A DNA stretch of 12,881 nucleotides, taken from an uncultured Enterobacter sp. GTDB taxonomy: Bacteria; Pseudomonadota; Gammaproteobacteria; Enterobacterales; Enterobacteriaceae. This document shows positions 5,131 to 12,847 of the stretch, piece by piece (within the stretch, counting starts at the first letter, position 1; the number at the start of each line of letters is the position of its first letter). A program made the position numbers and the translations under genes. The notes under the pieces were generated by a model. The model was not told the origin of the DNA, did no database searches, and saw only the letters and a list, made by a program, of their open reading frames with translations. Location of the stretch: NCBI GenBank assembly GCA_946477805.1, contig CAMKZP010000045.1, positions 1 to 12,881 of the forward strand. Reading direction: 5' to 3'.

Positions 5131-6786
5131 ATGCCTTCTGGTCGTCTGCAACAACAATTTATCCGCCTCTGGCAGTGCTGCGAGGGGCAATCGCAGGAGA
5201 CCACGCTAAACGAGCTGGCGGAACTCCTCAACTGTTCGCGCCGCCATATGCGCACGCTGCTGAATACCATGCAGCAGCAGGGCTGGCTGAACTGGGAGGC
5301 GGAGGCGGGACGCGGCAAACGCTCGCGCCTGACCTTTCTCTACACCGGCCTGGCGCTGCAGCAGCAGCGTGCGGAAGATCTGCTTGAGCAGGATCGCATC
5401 GATCAGCTTGTGCAGCTGGTGGGCGACAAAGCGGCCGTCCGCCAGATGCTGGTCTCCCATCTCGGACGCAGCTTTCGTCAGGGTCGCCATATCCTGCGGG
5501 TGCTCTACTACCGTCCGATGAAAAACCTGTTGCCCGGCACGGCGTTACGCCGCTCTGAGACCCACATGGCCCGGCAAATTTTCAGCGGCCTGACGCGGAT
5601 AAATGAGGAAAACGGGGAACTGGAAGCGGACATCGCGCACCACTGGCAGCAGCTTTCCCCGCTGCACTGGCGCTTCTTTTTACGGCCCGGCATCCATTTT
5701 CATCACGGTCGCGAGCTGGAAATGGCCGATGTCATCGCCTCGCTAGCGCGCGCCCGCAGGCTGCCGCTCTACTCGCATATTTCGCGCATTCACTCCCCAA
5801 CCGCCTGGACGCTGGATATTGAGCTCTCCCAGCCGGACAAATGGCTCCCGTGGCTGCTGGGCTATGTCCCTTCGATGATTTTGCCCGCCGAGTGGGGATC
5901 GCTGAACAATTTTGCCAGCCAGCCGATTGGCACCGGCCCCTACGCGGTTTCCCGCAACAACAACAGCCAGCTGAAGATCCGCGCGTTTGATGACTATTTT
6001 GGCTACCGGGCGCTGATCGACGAAGTGAACGTCTGGGTATTGCCGGACCTTAATGAAGAGCTGAGCGCCGGGCTGACGCTGGAGGGGCCAACGACGGGTG
6101 AAAAGGCCGTCGAAAGCCGCCTGGAGGAAGGGTGCTACTATCTTCTGTTTGACAGCCGCACCCGCCGCGGAGCAAACCGCGAGGTGCGCCAGTGGATAAG
6201 CCACGTTCTGGCCCCCGCAAACCTGATTTATCATGCAGACGTTCAGTACCAGGCCTGGTGGTTCCCGGCGTACGGCCTGCTTCCCCGCTGGCACCACGCC
6301 CGTCCAGCGCGCAGCGAAAAGCCCGCGGGGCTGGAGTCCATCACCCTTACCTACTACCGCGAGCACGTGGAGCATCGATTTATCGCCAGAATCATGACCC
6401 GCCTGCTGGCGGCCGAGGGGGTAACGCTGGAGGTCAAAGAAGTGGACTATGACGAATGGCACCAGGGGGATATCACCAGCGATATCTGGCTGAACAGCGC
6501 GAACTTCACCCTGCCGCTTGATTTCTCGCTCTTCTCGCACCTGTATGAAGTTCCGCTGATCCAGCACTGCATCGGGCGGGACTGGCAGCAGGACGCCGCC
6601 GAGTGGCGCGCGGGCGAGATGAACCTGGCCACGTGGTGTCAGCAGCTGCTGGCCGAACAGGCGATCGTTCCGTTGATCCACCACTGGCTGATGATCCAGG
6701 GCCAGCGCAGCATGCGCGGTCTGAGGATGAATACGCTCGGTTGGTTTGATTTTAAATCCGCCTGGTTTGCGCCGCCGGAGCCATAA
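5131..6786 (+). CDS. sgrR: SgrR, transcriptional activator of sgrS
   Basis: Sugar-phosphate-stress sensor and DNA-binding activator of 551 residues, the E. coli length. The N-terminal part (about 1-115) is a winged-helix domain with TLNELAELLNCSRRHMRTLLNTMQQQGW as recognition region. The rest (about 120-550) resembles extracytoplasmic solute-binding proteins of family 5 (LRPGIHFHHGRELEMADV, PIGTGPYAVSRNN). There is no signal peptide, so it stays in the cytosol and probably binds a small-molecule ligand. It is divergent from sgrS. thiB begins about 170 bases after its stop, behind its own riboswitch, so co-transcription with thiBPQ is possible but not required. Confidence 0.95.
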   Translation: MPSGRLQQQFIRLWQCCEGQSQETTLNELAELLNCSRRHMRTLLNTMQQQGWLNWEAEAGRGKRSRLTFLYTGLALQQQRAEDLLEQDRIDQLVQLVGDKAAVRQMLVSHLGRSFRQGRHILRVLYYRPMKNLLPGTALRRSETHMARQIFSGLTRINEENGELEADIAHHWQQLSPLHWRFFLRPGIHFHHGRELEMADVIASLARARRLPLYSHISRIHSPTAWTLDIELSQPDKWLPWLLGYVPSMILPAEWGSLNNFASQPIGTGPYAVSRNNNSQLKIRAFDDYFGYRALIDEVNVWVLPDLNEELSAGLTLEGPTTGEKAVESRLEEGCYYLLFDSRTRRGANREVRQWISHVLAPANLIYHADVQYQAWWFPAYGLLPRWHHARPARSEKPAGLESITLTYYREHVEHRFIARIMTRLLAAEGVTLEVKEVDYDEWHQGDITSDIWLNSANFTLPLDFSLFSHLYEVPLIQHCIGRDWQQDAAEWRAGEMNLATWCQQLLAEQAIVPLIHHWLMIQGQRSMRGLRMNTLGWFDFKSAWFAPPEP

Positions 6787-6789
6787 CGC

Positions 6790-6818
6790 TTTCGTAATAT
6801 TCACCAAATCATTACAAT
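6790..6818 (+). promoter_or_regulatory. thiBPQ promoter candidate
   Basis: TACAAT (6813-6818) is a good -10. The best-placed -35 is TTTCGT (6790-6795) at 17-base spacing, which is a weak match. Transcription would start near 6825, right at the 5' strand of riboswitch helix P1. The position relative to the aptamer supports the call more than the -35 does. Confidence 0.4.
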
Positions 6819-6825
6819 ACTGCCG

Positions 6826-6957
6826 TTCTCAACGGGGTGCTGCATCACTGATGTGCGCTGAGATAATACCCGTCGAACCTGATCCGGATAACGCCGGCGA
6901 AGGGATTTGAGGCTGTCGCTCAAAATCCTTTGCCACTCAACCCTGAGGTGCAAAGTG
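6826..6957 (+). promoter_or_regulatory. TPP riboswitch (THI element) controlling thiBPQ
   Basis: The conserved thi-box cores are present: ACGGGGTGC (6832-6840), GCTGAGATAATACCCG (6857-6872), GAACCTGATCCGGATAACGC (6875-6894), and GCGAAGGGATTTGAG at the end. Helix P1 is CTCAA (6828-6832) with TTGAG (6907-6911). Downstream, GGGATTTGAG (6902-6911) can instead pair with CTCAAAATCCT (6919-6929). A second hairpin pairs CTTTGC (6928-6933) with GCAAAG (6950-6955), plus CTCA (6936-6939) with TGAG (6944-6947), burying the thiB ribosome site and start. This looks like a translational OFF switch at high TPP. Confidence 0.93.
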
Positions 6958-7938
6958 TTAAAAAACGTTCTTCCCCTGCTGGCGCTGTTTGCGCTGCCTG
7001 CTTTTGCAAAGCCCGTGCTGACGGTCTACACCTACGATTCCTTCTCCGCCGACTGGGGCCCCGGCCCGGTGGTCAAAAAAGCCTTTGAAGCCGACTGCGG
7101 CTGCGAGCTGAAGTTCGTGGCGCTTGAGGACGGCGTTTCGCTGCTCAACCGCCTGCGTATGGAAGGAAAAAACAGCAAAGCCGACGTGGTGCTTGGGCTG
7201 GATAACAACCTGCTGGACGCCGCCTCGCAAACCGGGCTGTTTGCCAAAAGCGGCGTAGCGGCAGATGCCGTTAACGTGCCGGGCGGCTGGAAGAACGATA
7301 CCTTTGTGCCGTTCGACTACGGCTACTTTGCGTTTGTGTATGACAAAAACAGGCTCAAAAACCCGCCGAAGAGCCTGAAAGAGCTGGTTGAAAGCGACCA
7401 AAAATGGCGCGTGATCTATGAAGATCCGCGTACCAGCACGCCGGGCCTGGGCCTGCTGCTGTGGATGCAAAAAGTGTACGGGGACAAAGCCCCGGAAGCC
7501 TGGCAAAAGCTGGCGGCCAAAACCGTCACCGTCACCAAGGGCTGGAGTGAAGCCTACGGCCTGTTCCTGAAAGGTGAAAGCGACCTGGTGCTGAGCTACA
7601 CCACCTCTCCGGCCTACCATATTATCGCCGAGAAGAAAGACAACTACGCCGCCGCGAATTTTGCTGAAGGACATTATCTGCAGGTGGAAGTGGCCGCCCG
7701 CACCGCCGCCAGCAAGCAGCCGGATCTGGCGGAAAAGTTCCTGAAATTTATGGTTTCACCGGCGTTCCAGAACGCCATTCCAGCGGGCAACTGGATGTAT
7801 CCGGTCACCGACGTAACGCTTCCCGCCGGGTTTGAGCAGTTGACCAAACCAAAGACCTCGCTGGAGTTTACGCCGCAAGAGGTTGCCGCGCAGCGTGCCG
7901 CATGGGTAAGTGAATGGCAACGCGCCGTCAGCCGCTGA
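6955..7938 (+). CDS. thiB: Thiamin/TPP-binding periplasmic protein ThiB (TbpA)
   Basis: Periplasmic receptor of the thiamin, thiamin phosphate and thiamin pyrophosphate ABC importer. The start is GTG at 6955, with TGAGG (6944-6948) before it. It gives 327 residues, the E. coli length, and a clean signal peptide MLKNVLPLLALFALPAFA cut before KPVLTVYTYDSF. The open frame back to 6907 runs into the riboswitch and is not coding. Family stretches include GPGPVVKKAFE, RMEGKNSKADVVLGLDNNLL, TSTPGLGLLLWMQKVYG, TVTKGWSEAYGLFLKGESDL and SYTTSPAYHI, the last two carrying Trp/Tyr residues of the ligand site. thiP begins 25 bases before its stop. Confidence 0.96.
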   Translation: MLKNVLPLLALFALPAFAKPVLTVYTYDSFSADWGPGPVVKKAFEADCGCELKFVALEDGVSLLNRLRMEGKNSKADVVLGLDNNLLDAASQTGLFAKSGVAADAVNVPGGWKNDTFVPFDYGYFAFVYDKNRLKNPPKSLKELVESDQKWRVIYEDPRTSTPGLGLLLWMQKVYGDKAPEAWQKLAAKTVTVTKGWSEAYGLFLKGESDLVLSYTTSPAYHIIAEKKDNYAAANFAEGHYLQVEVAARTAASKQPDLAEKFLKFMVSPAFQNAIPAGNWMYPVTDVTLPAGFEQLTKPKTSLEFTPQEVAAQRAAWVSEWQRAVSR

Positions 7939-9524
7939 TCCCCGGCTGGTTAATTCCCGGGCTTATCGCCGCCATTCTGATGGTGGCGGTCAGCCTGGGT
8001 GCCTTTCTGGCGCTGTGGTTTAACGCGCCGCAGAGCGATCCGCTCGCGCTCTGGCACGACGGCTATCTCTGGCACGTTATCCGTTTCTCCTTCTGGCAGG
8101 CGTTTCTCTCCGCGCTGCTGTCGGCGCTCCCGGCGATTTTCCTCGCGCGCGCGCTTTACCGCAGGCGCTTTCCCGGCAGGCAGGCGCTGCTGCGCCTGTG
8201 CGCCATGACGCTGATCCTGCCGGTGCTGGTAGCCGTCTTTGGCATCCTGAGCGTCTACGGCCGTCAGGGCTGGCTGGCCTCGCTCTTTGCGTCTTTTGGC
8301 CTGGAGTGGAATTTCTCCCCGTACGGGCTAAAGGGCATTCTGCTGGCGCACATCTTTTTCAATATGCCGATGGCGACGCGCCTCTTTTTGCAGGCGCTTG
8401 AAAACATTCCCGGCGAACAGCGGCAGATTGCCGCCCAGCTCGGCATGCGCGGCTGGTCCTTCTTTCGTTTTGTCGAATGGCCGTGGCTGCGCAGGCAAAT
8501 TCCACCGGTTGCCGCATTAATCTTTATGCTCTGCTTTGCCAGCTTCGCGACCCTACTCTCTCTTGGCGGCGGGCCGCAGGCCACCACCATCGAGCTGGCG
8601 ATTTACCAGGCGCTGAGCTACGACTACGATCCGGGCCGCGCCGCGCTGCTGGCGATGGTGCAGATGGCGTGCTGCCTTGTTCTGGTGCTCCTGAGCCAGC
8701 GCCTGAGCAAGGCCATCCCTCCCGGCAATAACCAGATAGCAGGCTGGCGCGATCCGCAGGACAGCCTGCACAGCCGCATCAGCGATTTTATTCTTATCAC
8801 GCTGGCGCTGATGCTGATGCTGCCGCCGCTGATGGCGATCATCGTCGATGGTCTAAATCCTAATCTTCTCGCCGTGCTGCAACAGCCCGTGCTCTGGCAA
8901 GCGACCTGGACGTCGCTGCGGATTGCGCTGGCTGCCGGACTGCTGTGCGTTATCCTGACGATGATGCTGCTGTGGAGCAGCCGCGAGCTGTATGCGCGCC
9001 AGGCCCGCAGAGCCGGACACGCGCTGGAACTGACGGGAATGCTGATCCTGGCGATGCCGGGCATCGTGCTGGCAACGGGCTTCTTTTTGCTGTTCAACAG
9101 CACCGTTGGTCTGCCGGAAAGCGCCGACGGCATCGTGATTTTCACCAACGCGCTGATGGCTATCCCCTACGCGCTCAAGGTGCTGGAGAACCCGATGCGC
9201 GACGTGAACAGCCGCTACGGCCTGCTCTGCCAGTCTCTGGGGATGCGGGGGTGGCAGCGGCTGAAGGTGGTTGAGCTCCGCGCGCTGAAACGCCCGCTGG
9301 CGCAGGCGCTGGCCTTTGCCTGCGTGCTGTCGATCGGCGATTTTGGCGTAGTGGCACTCTTCGGCAATGAAGATTTCCGCACGCTGCCGTTCTGGCTGTA
9401 TCAGCAAATCGGCTCTTACCGCAGCCAGGACGGTGCGGTCACGGCGCTGTTACTGCTGCTGCTGTGCTTTACCTTATTTACCGTTATCGAAAAACTTCCG
9501 GGGCGCGATGTTAACACTGACTGA
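7914..9524 (+). CDS. thiP: Thiamin/TPP ABC transporter permease ThiP
   Basis: Inner-membrane permease of ThiBPQ, 536 residues as in E. coli, with two fused permease halves of about six helices each. Each half has a cytoplasmic EAA-type loop that docks the ATPase: EQRQIAAQLGMRGWSFFRFV (from Glu168) and LLCQSLGMRGWQRLKVVELR (second half, near 436). The start MATRRQPLIPGWLIPG matches the E. coli N-terminus. The ATG overlaps thiB by 25 bases, and the stop overlaps thiQ by 17 bases, so the three genes are translationally coupled. The ORF is continuous. Confidence 0.96.
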   Translation: MATRRQPLIPGWLIPGLIAAILMVAVSLGAFLALWFNAPQSDPLALWHDGYLWHVIRFSFWQAFLSALLSALPAIFLARALYRRRFPGRQALLRLCAMTLILPVLVAVFGILSVYGRQGWLASLFASFGLEWNFSPYGLKGILLAHIFFNMPMATRLFLQALENIPGEQRQIAAQLGMRGWSFFRFVEWPWLRRQIPPVAALIFMLCFASFATLLSLGGGPQATTIELAIYQALSYDYDPGRAALLAMVQMACCLVLVLLSQRLSKAIPPGNNQIAGWRDPQDSLHSRISDFILITLALMLMLPPLMAIIVDGLNPNLLAVLQQPVLWQATWTSLRIALAAGLLCVILTMMLLWSSRELYARQARRAGHALELTGMLILAMPGIVLATGFFLLFNSTVGLPESADGIVIFTNALMAIPYALKVLENPMRDVNSRYGLLCQSLGMRGWQRLKVVELRALKRPLAQALAFACVLSIGDFGVVALFGNEDFRTLPFWLYQQIGSYRSQDGAVTALLLLLLCFTLFTVIEKLPGRDVNTD

Positions 9525-10209
9525 TGTAACCTGGCTTTACCAGCACCTGCCGATGCGCTTCACGCTCTCCGTGCGCCAGGGAGAGATGATCGCCGTGCTC
9601 GGCCCGAGCGGCGCGGGAAAGAGCACCCTGCTTAACCTGATCGCTGGCTTTCTGAAGCCGGCAAGCGGGTCGATCGTCATTGAACACCGTGACCATACCC
9701 ACACCCCGCCCGCCGAACGTCCGGTCTCGATGCTGTTTCAGGAAAACAACCTGTTTACCCACCTGACGGTGCGGCAGAACATCGCGCTGGGCATGCACCC
9801 CGGGCTAAAGCTGAACGATGCCCAGCGGCGGAAGCTGGAGAGCATTGCCGGACAGATGGGGATCGCCGGGTTTATCGACCGCCTTCCAGGCGAGCTTTCC
9901 GGCGGACAGCGTCAGCGCGTGGCGCTGGCGCGCTGTCTGGTGCGCGAGCAGCCGGTCCTGCTGCTGGATGAACCCTTCTCTGCGCTCGACCCGGCCCTGC
10001 GTCAGGAGATGCTCGCCCTGGTGCAGGACGTTTGCCAGCGCCAGCAGCTGACGATGCTAATGGTGTCGCACAGTATTGAGGACGCAGCCCGCATCGCCCC
10101 GCGATCGGTGGTGATCGCGGAGGGACGCATTTTGTGGGATGGAAAAACCGAAGAGCTTGTCAGCGGTAAAGCGGGCGCATCTTCACTGCTGGGCATTCGC
10201 GCTGTCTGA
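9508..10209 (+). CDS. thiQ: Thiamin/TPP ABC transporter ATP-binding protein ThiQ
   Basis: Cytosolic ATPase that powers ThiP. Walker A GPSGAGKST (32-40), signature LSGGQ (130-134), Walker B VLLLDEP with Asp154 and Glu155, and switch His188 in VSHS are all present. The ATG at 9508 gives 233 residues (232 in E. coli) beginning MLTLTDVTWLYQHLPMRF. The open frame continues upstream to 9367, but that part overlaps thiP coding in another frame and has no family similarity. Only a weak GGGG lies before the ATG, consistent with coupling to thiP. It ends 32 bases from convergent yabI with no strong terminator between. Confidence 0.96.
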   Translation: MLTLTDVTWLYQHLPMRFTLSVRQGEMIAVLGPSGAGKSTLLNLIAGFLKPASGSIVIEHRDHTHTPPAERPVSMLFQENNLFTHLTVRQNIALGMHPGLKLNDAQRRKLESIAGQMGIAGFIDRLPGELSGGQRQRVALARCLVREQPVLLLDEPFSALDPALRQEMLALVQDVCQRQQLTMLMVSHSIEDAARIAPRSVVIAEGRILWDGKTEELVSGKAGASSLLGIRAV

Positions 10210-10241
10210 TGCCCTCAACCCACGGGGAAAGGGAAAACACC

Positions 10242-11009
10242 TTAACGACTTACCACCTTCAGCAGGATCTCACCGTATACCGGCATCAGCGGGTGGCGGA
10301 TCAGCGCCACCAGCGCCACCACCGCAACGCCCAGCGTCAGCGGGGCAATCCATAAAAGGCGCGCGCGCGGGAGAAAGCGCGTCAGGCGATCGACACTGGC
10401 TTTCGCACTGCGCCACAGCCGCCAGCAGAGCCATACCGCCAGCCACAGCAGCACCGCCGTGCCCAGCAGCAGCCATTTAAACTCGCCGCTTTGCATCCCG
10501 TCAGGAATATCGATAGCCGCGCCAGCAAGGATGCCGGGCAAGAAATAGAACGGCGGCCAGAAGACGCAGCCGATGATGTTCGGCACCAGGAATTTCGCGA
10601 CGGGGAGATCCAGCATCCCGGCCACCATCGGCACCAGCGGACGCGTTGGCCCAACGAAGCGCCCCACGAGGATGGTGAACATGCTGTGCTGATGCATCGC
10701 GTGCTCGGTTTTGTCCAGCAGCGCTTTGTTCTTTTTCATAAACGACCAGCGGTGCAGCGGCTTCTTGAAGCGCCAGCCCAGCCAGAAGGAGATCCAGTCG
10801 CCCAGCAGACAGCCGACTATTCCGGCCAGCCACGCCTGCCAGAAGTTGACTTCACCGCTGCCGATAAGCGCGCCAAGCCCCGCCATCATCACGGTACCGG
10901 GCAGGATCAGCCCCACGAGCGCCAGCGATTCCAGAAACGCCACCAGCGCCACGGCGATGAGCGAATACGTAACGGACTGGGTGATAAAATGTTCCAGCAA
11001 TGCCTGCAT
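10242..11009 (-). CDS. yabI: DedA-family membrane protein YabI
   Basis: Inner-membrane protein of the DedA/SNARE-associated (VTT) family, 255 residues (254 in E. coli YabI). DedA proteins are needed collectively for envelope integrity, and some members act as undecaprenyl-phosphate or lipid translocases; YabI's own substrate is not settled to my knowledge. Visible features are FLESLALVGLILPGTVMMAG with Glu27, CLLGDWISFWLGWRF, the re-entrant VGRFVGPTRPLVPMVAGMLD with the conserved arginines, and C-terminal helices. The start MQALLEHFITQS matches E. coli. The ribosome site is weak (CGGAAT). It is convergent with thiQ and sits downstream of araC in the same direction. Confidence 0.94.
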   Translation of the reverse strand: MQALLEHFITQSVTYSLIAVALVAFLESLALVGLILPGTVMMAGLGALIGSGEVNFWQAWLAGIVGCLLGDWISFWLGWRFKKPLHRWSFMKKNKALLDKTEHAMHQHSMFTILVGRFVGPTRPLVPMVAGMLDLPVAKFLVPNIIGCVFWPPFYFLPGILAGAAIDIPDGMQSGEFKWLLLGTAVLLWLAVWLCWRLWRSAKASVDRLTRFLPRARLLWIAPLTLGVAVVALVALIRHPLMPVYGEILLKVVSR

Positions 11010-11038
11010 AACTATTCCGGTCAGAAAACGAATCAGGG

Positions 11039-11067
11039 ATTCTGCTTAGCGCCCTGCACCGCGTCAA
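11039..11067 (-). promoter_or_regulatory. yabI promoter candidate
   Basis: On the minus strand, TTGACG (11067-11062), a 17-base spacer and CAGAAT (11044-11039) match sigma-70 elements at 5/6 and 4/6. The start would fall near 11032, about 23 bases before the yabI ATG. The whole araC-yabI gap is 118 bases and shows no clear araC terminator. Confidence 0.5.
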
Positions 11068-11127
11068 GACAATATAGTTTACAGGGTGCTTCCGGGCATA
11101 ACCTGATTGTTTATCTTTATTTACCGT

Positions 11128-11973
11128 TCATTCACACCCGGCGCGGAATTCGCTGGGGCTGGCACCGGTGCATTTTTTAAAGACGCGAGAGAAATAGAGC
11201 TGGTCTTCAAAGCCGACGTTGCGCCCCACCGTCGCGACAGGCATTCGGGTGGTGCTGAGCAGCAGCTTGGCCTGGCTGATGCGCTGATCCTCGCGCCAGC
11301 TCAGCACGCTCACCCCAAGCTGCTGGCGGAACAGGTGTGACAGGCGGGACGGCGAAAGACAGACGTGCTGGGCGACGCTGGCGATATCAAACTGGCTGTC
11401 GGCCAGGTGATCGCTGATGTACTGGCAGGCGTCGCGCACGCGGTTATCCAGCGGCGGATTGAGCGACTCGTTGATCGCCTCCATCCGGCGCAGCAACACC
11501 TGCTCAAGCAGGTTAATGGCCAGCAGTTCGCCATAGCGCCCGCCGGGCTGGCCAGCCTCGATGATTTGCGCAAACAGCTCGCGAAACTGCGCCAGATGCG
11601 CTTCATCCGGGCGGTAGAATCCGGTCTGGGCAAAAATCGCTGGCCACGAAAGCCACTCCTGCCAGTAGGCGCGCGGGCGGAAGTAGACCCACTGGTGATA
11701 CCACTCTTTCGCATCCGGGTGGCGGCCGTAGTGGTGGATCTCCCCCGGTGGGAACAGCAGCATATCCCCGGGACGGCAAACAAACTGCTGGTCACCGTTT
11801 TTAATGACCCCCTCTCCGCGCACGGTGAGGTTCAAAATATACCCTTTCATGCCGAGCGGCCGGTCGATGTAGAAATCGAGATAGCCCTCTGCTTCAACGG
11901 GCGTCAGCCCGGCAACCAGATGGGCGTTAAACGAATAGCCCGGCAGAAGCGGATCGTTTTGCGGTTCAGCCAT
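11128..11973 (-). CDS. araC: AraC, arabinose-responsive regulator
   Basis: Dimeric regulator that loops DNA without arabinose and activates araBAD with it. The first half has the N-terminal arm (MAEPQNDPLLPGYSF) and cupin sugar pocket (FVCRPGDMLLFPPGEIHHYG). The C-terminal half has two HTH motifs: FDIASVAQHVCLSPSRLSHL and PVATVGRNVGFEDQLYFSR. The ATG at 11973 is chosen over the one at 12009 because it gives the known MAE start, has GGGAG upstream, and the upstream codons overlap the araO2 side of the leader. The protein has 281 residues, ending EFRAGCE. E. coli AraC has 292, and the shorter form resembles Salmonella as I recall. Divergent from araB and autoregulated through araO1. Confidence 0.96.
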   Translation of the reverse strand: MAEPQNDPLLPGYSFNAHLVAGLTPVEAEGYLDFYIDRPLGMKGYILNLTVRGEGVIKNGDQQFVCRPGDMLLFPPGEIHHYGRHPDAKEWYHQWVYFRPRAYWQEWLSWPAIFAQTGFYRPDEAHLAQFRELFAQIIEAGQPGGRYGELLAINLLEQVLLRRMEAINESLNPPLDNRVRDACQYISDHLADSQFDIASVAQHVCLSPSRLSHLFRQQLGVSVLSWREDQRISQAKLLLSTTRMPVATVGRNVGFEDQLYFSRVFKKCTGASPSEFRAGCE

Positions 11974-12001
11974 AAATTCACTACTCCCATCGGTTCTGAA
12001 G

Positions 12002-12018
12002 GAAACCAATTGTCCATA
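12002..12018 (+). promoter_or_regulatory. araO2 operator half-site
   Basis: GAAACCAATTGTCCATA matches the E. coli araO2 sequence. It lies in the araC leader about 210 bases from araI1, close to the E. coli loop size. AraC bound here and at araI1 forms the repressing loop when arabinose is absent. Confidence 0.85.
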
Positions 12019-12145
12019 TCATAAAAAGGCGCATAAAAACGGCCTGCAAAAAGCGCCGGACGGCCTTACCCGTCGTTAACGACCGCCATGATTCGGCCTT
12101 TCCCCCTGATTACTCCGCCACAACGGGCGGACAAGCAGTAACAAA
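12019..12145 (-). other. araC mRNA leader, diverged from E. coli
   Basis: No gene is seen here. The araC transcript should begin near 12139 and run about 165 bases to the ATG. Just inside it, CCGCC (12130-12126 on the minus strand) pairs with GGCGG (12119-12115) around a 6-base loop. Further along is a perfect 12-base palindrome GTCGTTAACGAC (12072-12083). The E. coli leader, as I recall it, has a CCCGCTT/AAGCGGG hairpin in the corresponding place but little sequence in common. Confidence 0.5.
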
Positions 12146-12174
12146 AGTGTCTATAAGTACGGCAGAAATGTCCA
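12146..12174 (-). promoter_or_regulatory. araC promoter (PC) within araO1
   Basis: On the minus strand TGGACA (12174-12169), 17 bases, GACACT (12151-12146) reproduce the E. coli PC layout. The -35 has one more consensus base than the E. coli TGGACT. It lies inside the araO1 region (about 12145-12179, GTGTCTATAAGTACGGCAGA onward), so AraC bound at O1 would repress its own gene. Confidence 0.8.
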
Positions 12175-12182
12175 CATTGAAT

Positions 12183-12204
12183 ATTTGCACGGCGTCACAC
12201 TTTC
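12183..12204. promoter_or_regulatory. CRP-cAMP site between araO1 and araI
   Basis: ATTTGCACGGCGTCACACTTTC keeps the E. coli CRP site, with half-sites TTGCA and TCACA. It lies between PC and araI1, where CRP helps break the repression loop and activates araBAD and araC. Confidence 0.85.
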
Positions 12205-12212
12205 AATCGTAA

Positions 12213-12250
12213 CAGCAATTTAGTCCATAAGATTAGCGGATCCTGCCTGA
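12213..12250 (+). promoter_or_regulatory. araI1 and araI2 AraC sites
   Basis: araI1 is CAGCAATTTAGTCCATA (12213-12229). After the 4-base spacer AGAT comes araI2, TAGCGGATCCTGCCTGA (12234-12250). They differ from E. coli at a few positions in I1 and one in I2. The direct-repeat geometry and 4-base overlap of I2 with the -35 box are kept. Confidence 0.9.
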
Positions 12251-12276
12251 CGATTTTTGTCCCCAGTCTCTAATGT
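12247..12276 (+). promoter_or_regulatory. araBAD promoter
   Basis: CTGACG (12247-12252), an 18-base spacer and TAATGT (12271-12276) correspond to E. coli CTGACG-18-TACTGT. The start is expected near 12283-12285 in CCATACC, about 25 bases before araB. The -35 overlaps araI2, as needed for AraC activation. Confidence 0.88.
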
Positions 12277-12309
12277 TCTTCCATACCTGTTTTTTGATGG
12301 AGCAACACC

Positions 12310-12847
12310 ATGGCAATTGCAATTGGCCTCGATTTTGGCAGCGACTCGGTTCGCGCGCTGGCGGTGGACTGTACGTCCGGCCAGGAAATAGCAACCAGCG
12401 TCGAGTGGTACCCACGCTGGCAGGAGGGGCGCTACTGCGACGCGCCAAACAACCGTTTCCGCCACCACCCGCGTGACTACATCGAATCGATGGAGGCGGC
12501 GATCAAAACCGTGCTCGCAGACCTCAGTCGCGAACAGCGCGCAGAGATTGTCGGCATCGGCGTCGACAGCACCGGCTCAACGCCAGCCCCTGTGGATGCC
12601 GAAGGCCGCGTGCTGGCGCTGCGCCCGGAGTTTGCCGACAATCCGAACGCCATGTTCGTGCTGTGGAAAGACCATACCGCCGTGGAAGAGGCCGAAGCTA
12701 TCACTCGCCTGTGCCATCAGCTGGGCAAAACCGACTACTCGCGCTACATCGGCGGGATTTACTCCAGCGAATGGTTCTGGGCCAAAATCCTGCACGTCAC
12801 CCGCGCGGACGCCGCCGTCGCGCAGGCAGCCGCATCGTGGATTGAGC
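12310..12847 (+). CDS. araB: L-ribulokinase AraB, 5' part (cut by contig end)
   Basis: ATP-dependent kinase converting L-ribulose to L-ribulose 5-phosphate, FGGY family, first gene of araBAD. From MAIAIGLDFGSDSVRALAVD the frame is collinear with E. coli AraB for 179 residues, through GIGVDSTGSTPAPVD, NAMFVLWKDHTAVEEAE and YSRYIGGIYSSEWFWAK, ending SWIE. GGAG (12299-12302) lies 7 bases before the ATG. The ORF continues only into adapter sequence (P-V-S-Y-T-H-L-R...), so the true gene is truncated here at about one third of the family's length of some 566 residues. It is not a pseudogene. Confidence 0.95.

Noticed and set aside
5743..6807. Minus-strand 354-residue open frame
   Set aside because: Antisense shadow of sgrR with low-complexity composition and no ribosome site or family motif.
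6907..6954. N-terminal extension of thiB from a TTG
   Set aside because: It overlaps riboswitch P1 and the expression platform and would destroy the signal peptide arrangement. GTG at 6955 fits the family.
8853..9407. Minus-strand 184-residue frame and neighbouring antisense frames over thiP
   Set aside because: Shadow frames of a GC-rich membrane-protein gene with no domain or initiation signal.
9367..9507. N-terminal extension of thiQ by 47 codons
   Set aside because: It overlaps thiP coding in another frame, is Cys/Arg rich, and falls outside the ABC ATPase fold.
11974..12009. Extension of araC by 12 codons to an upstream ATG
   Set aside because: Known AraC proteins start at MAE. The ATG at 11973 has GGGAG at workable spacing, and the upstream codons reach into the araO2 operator.
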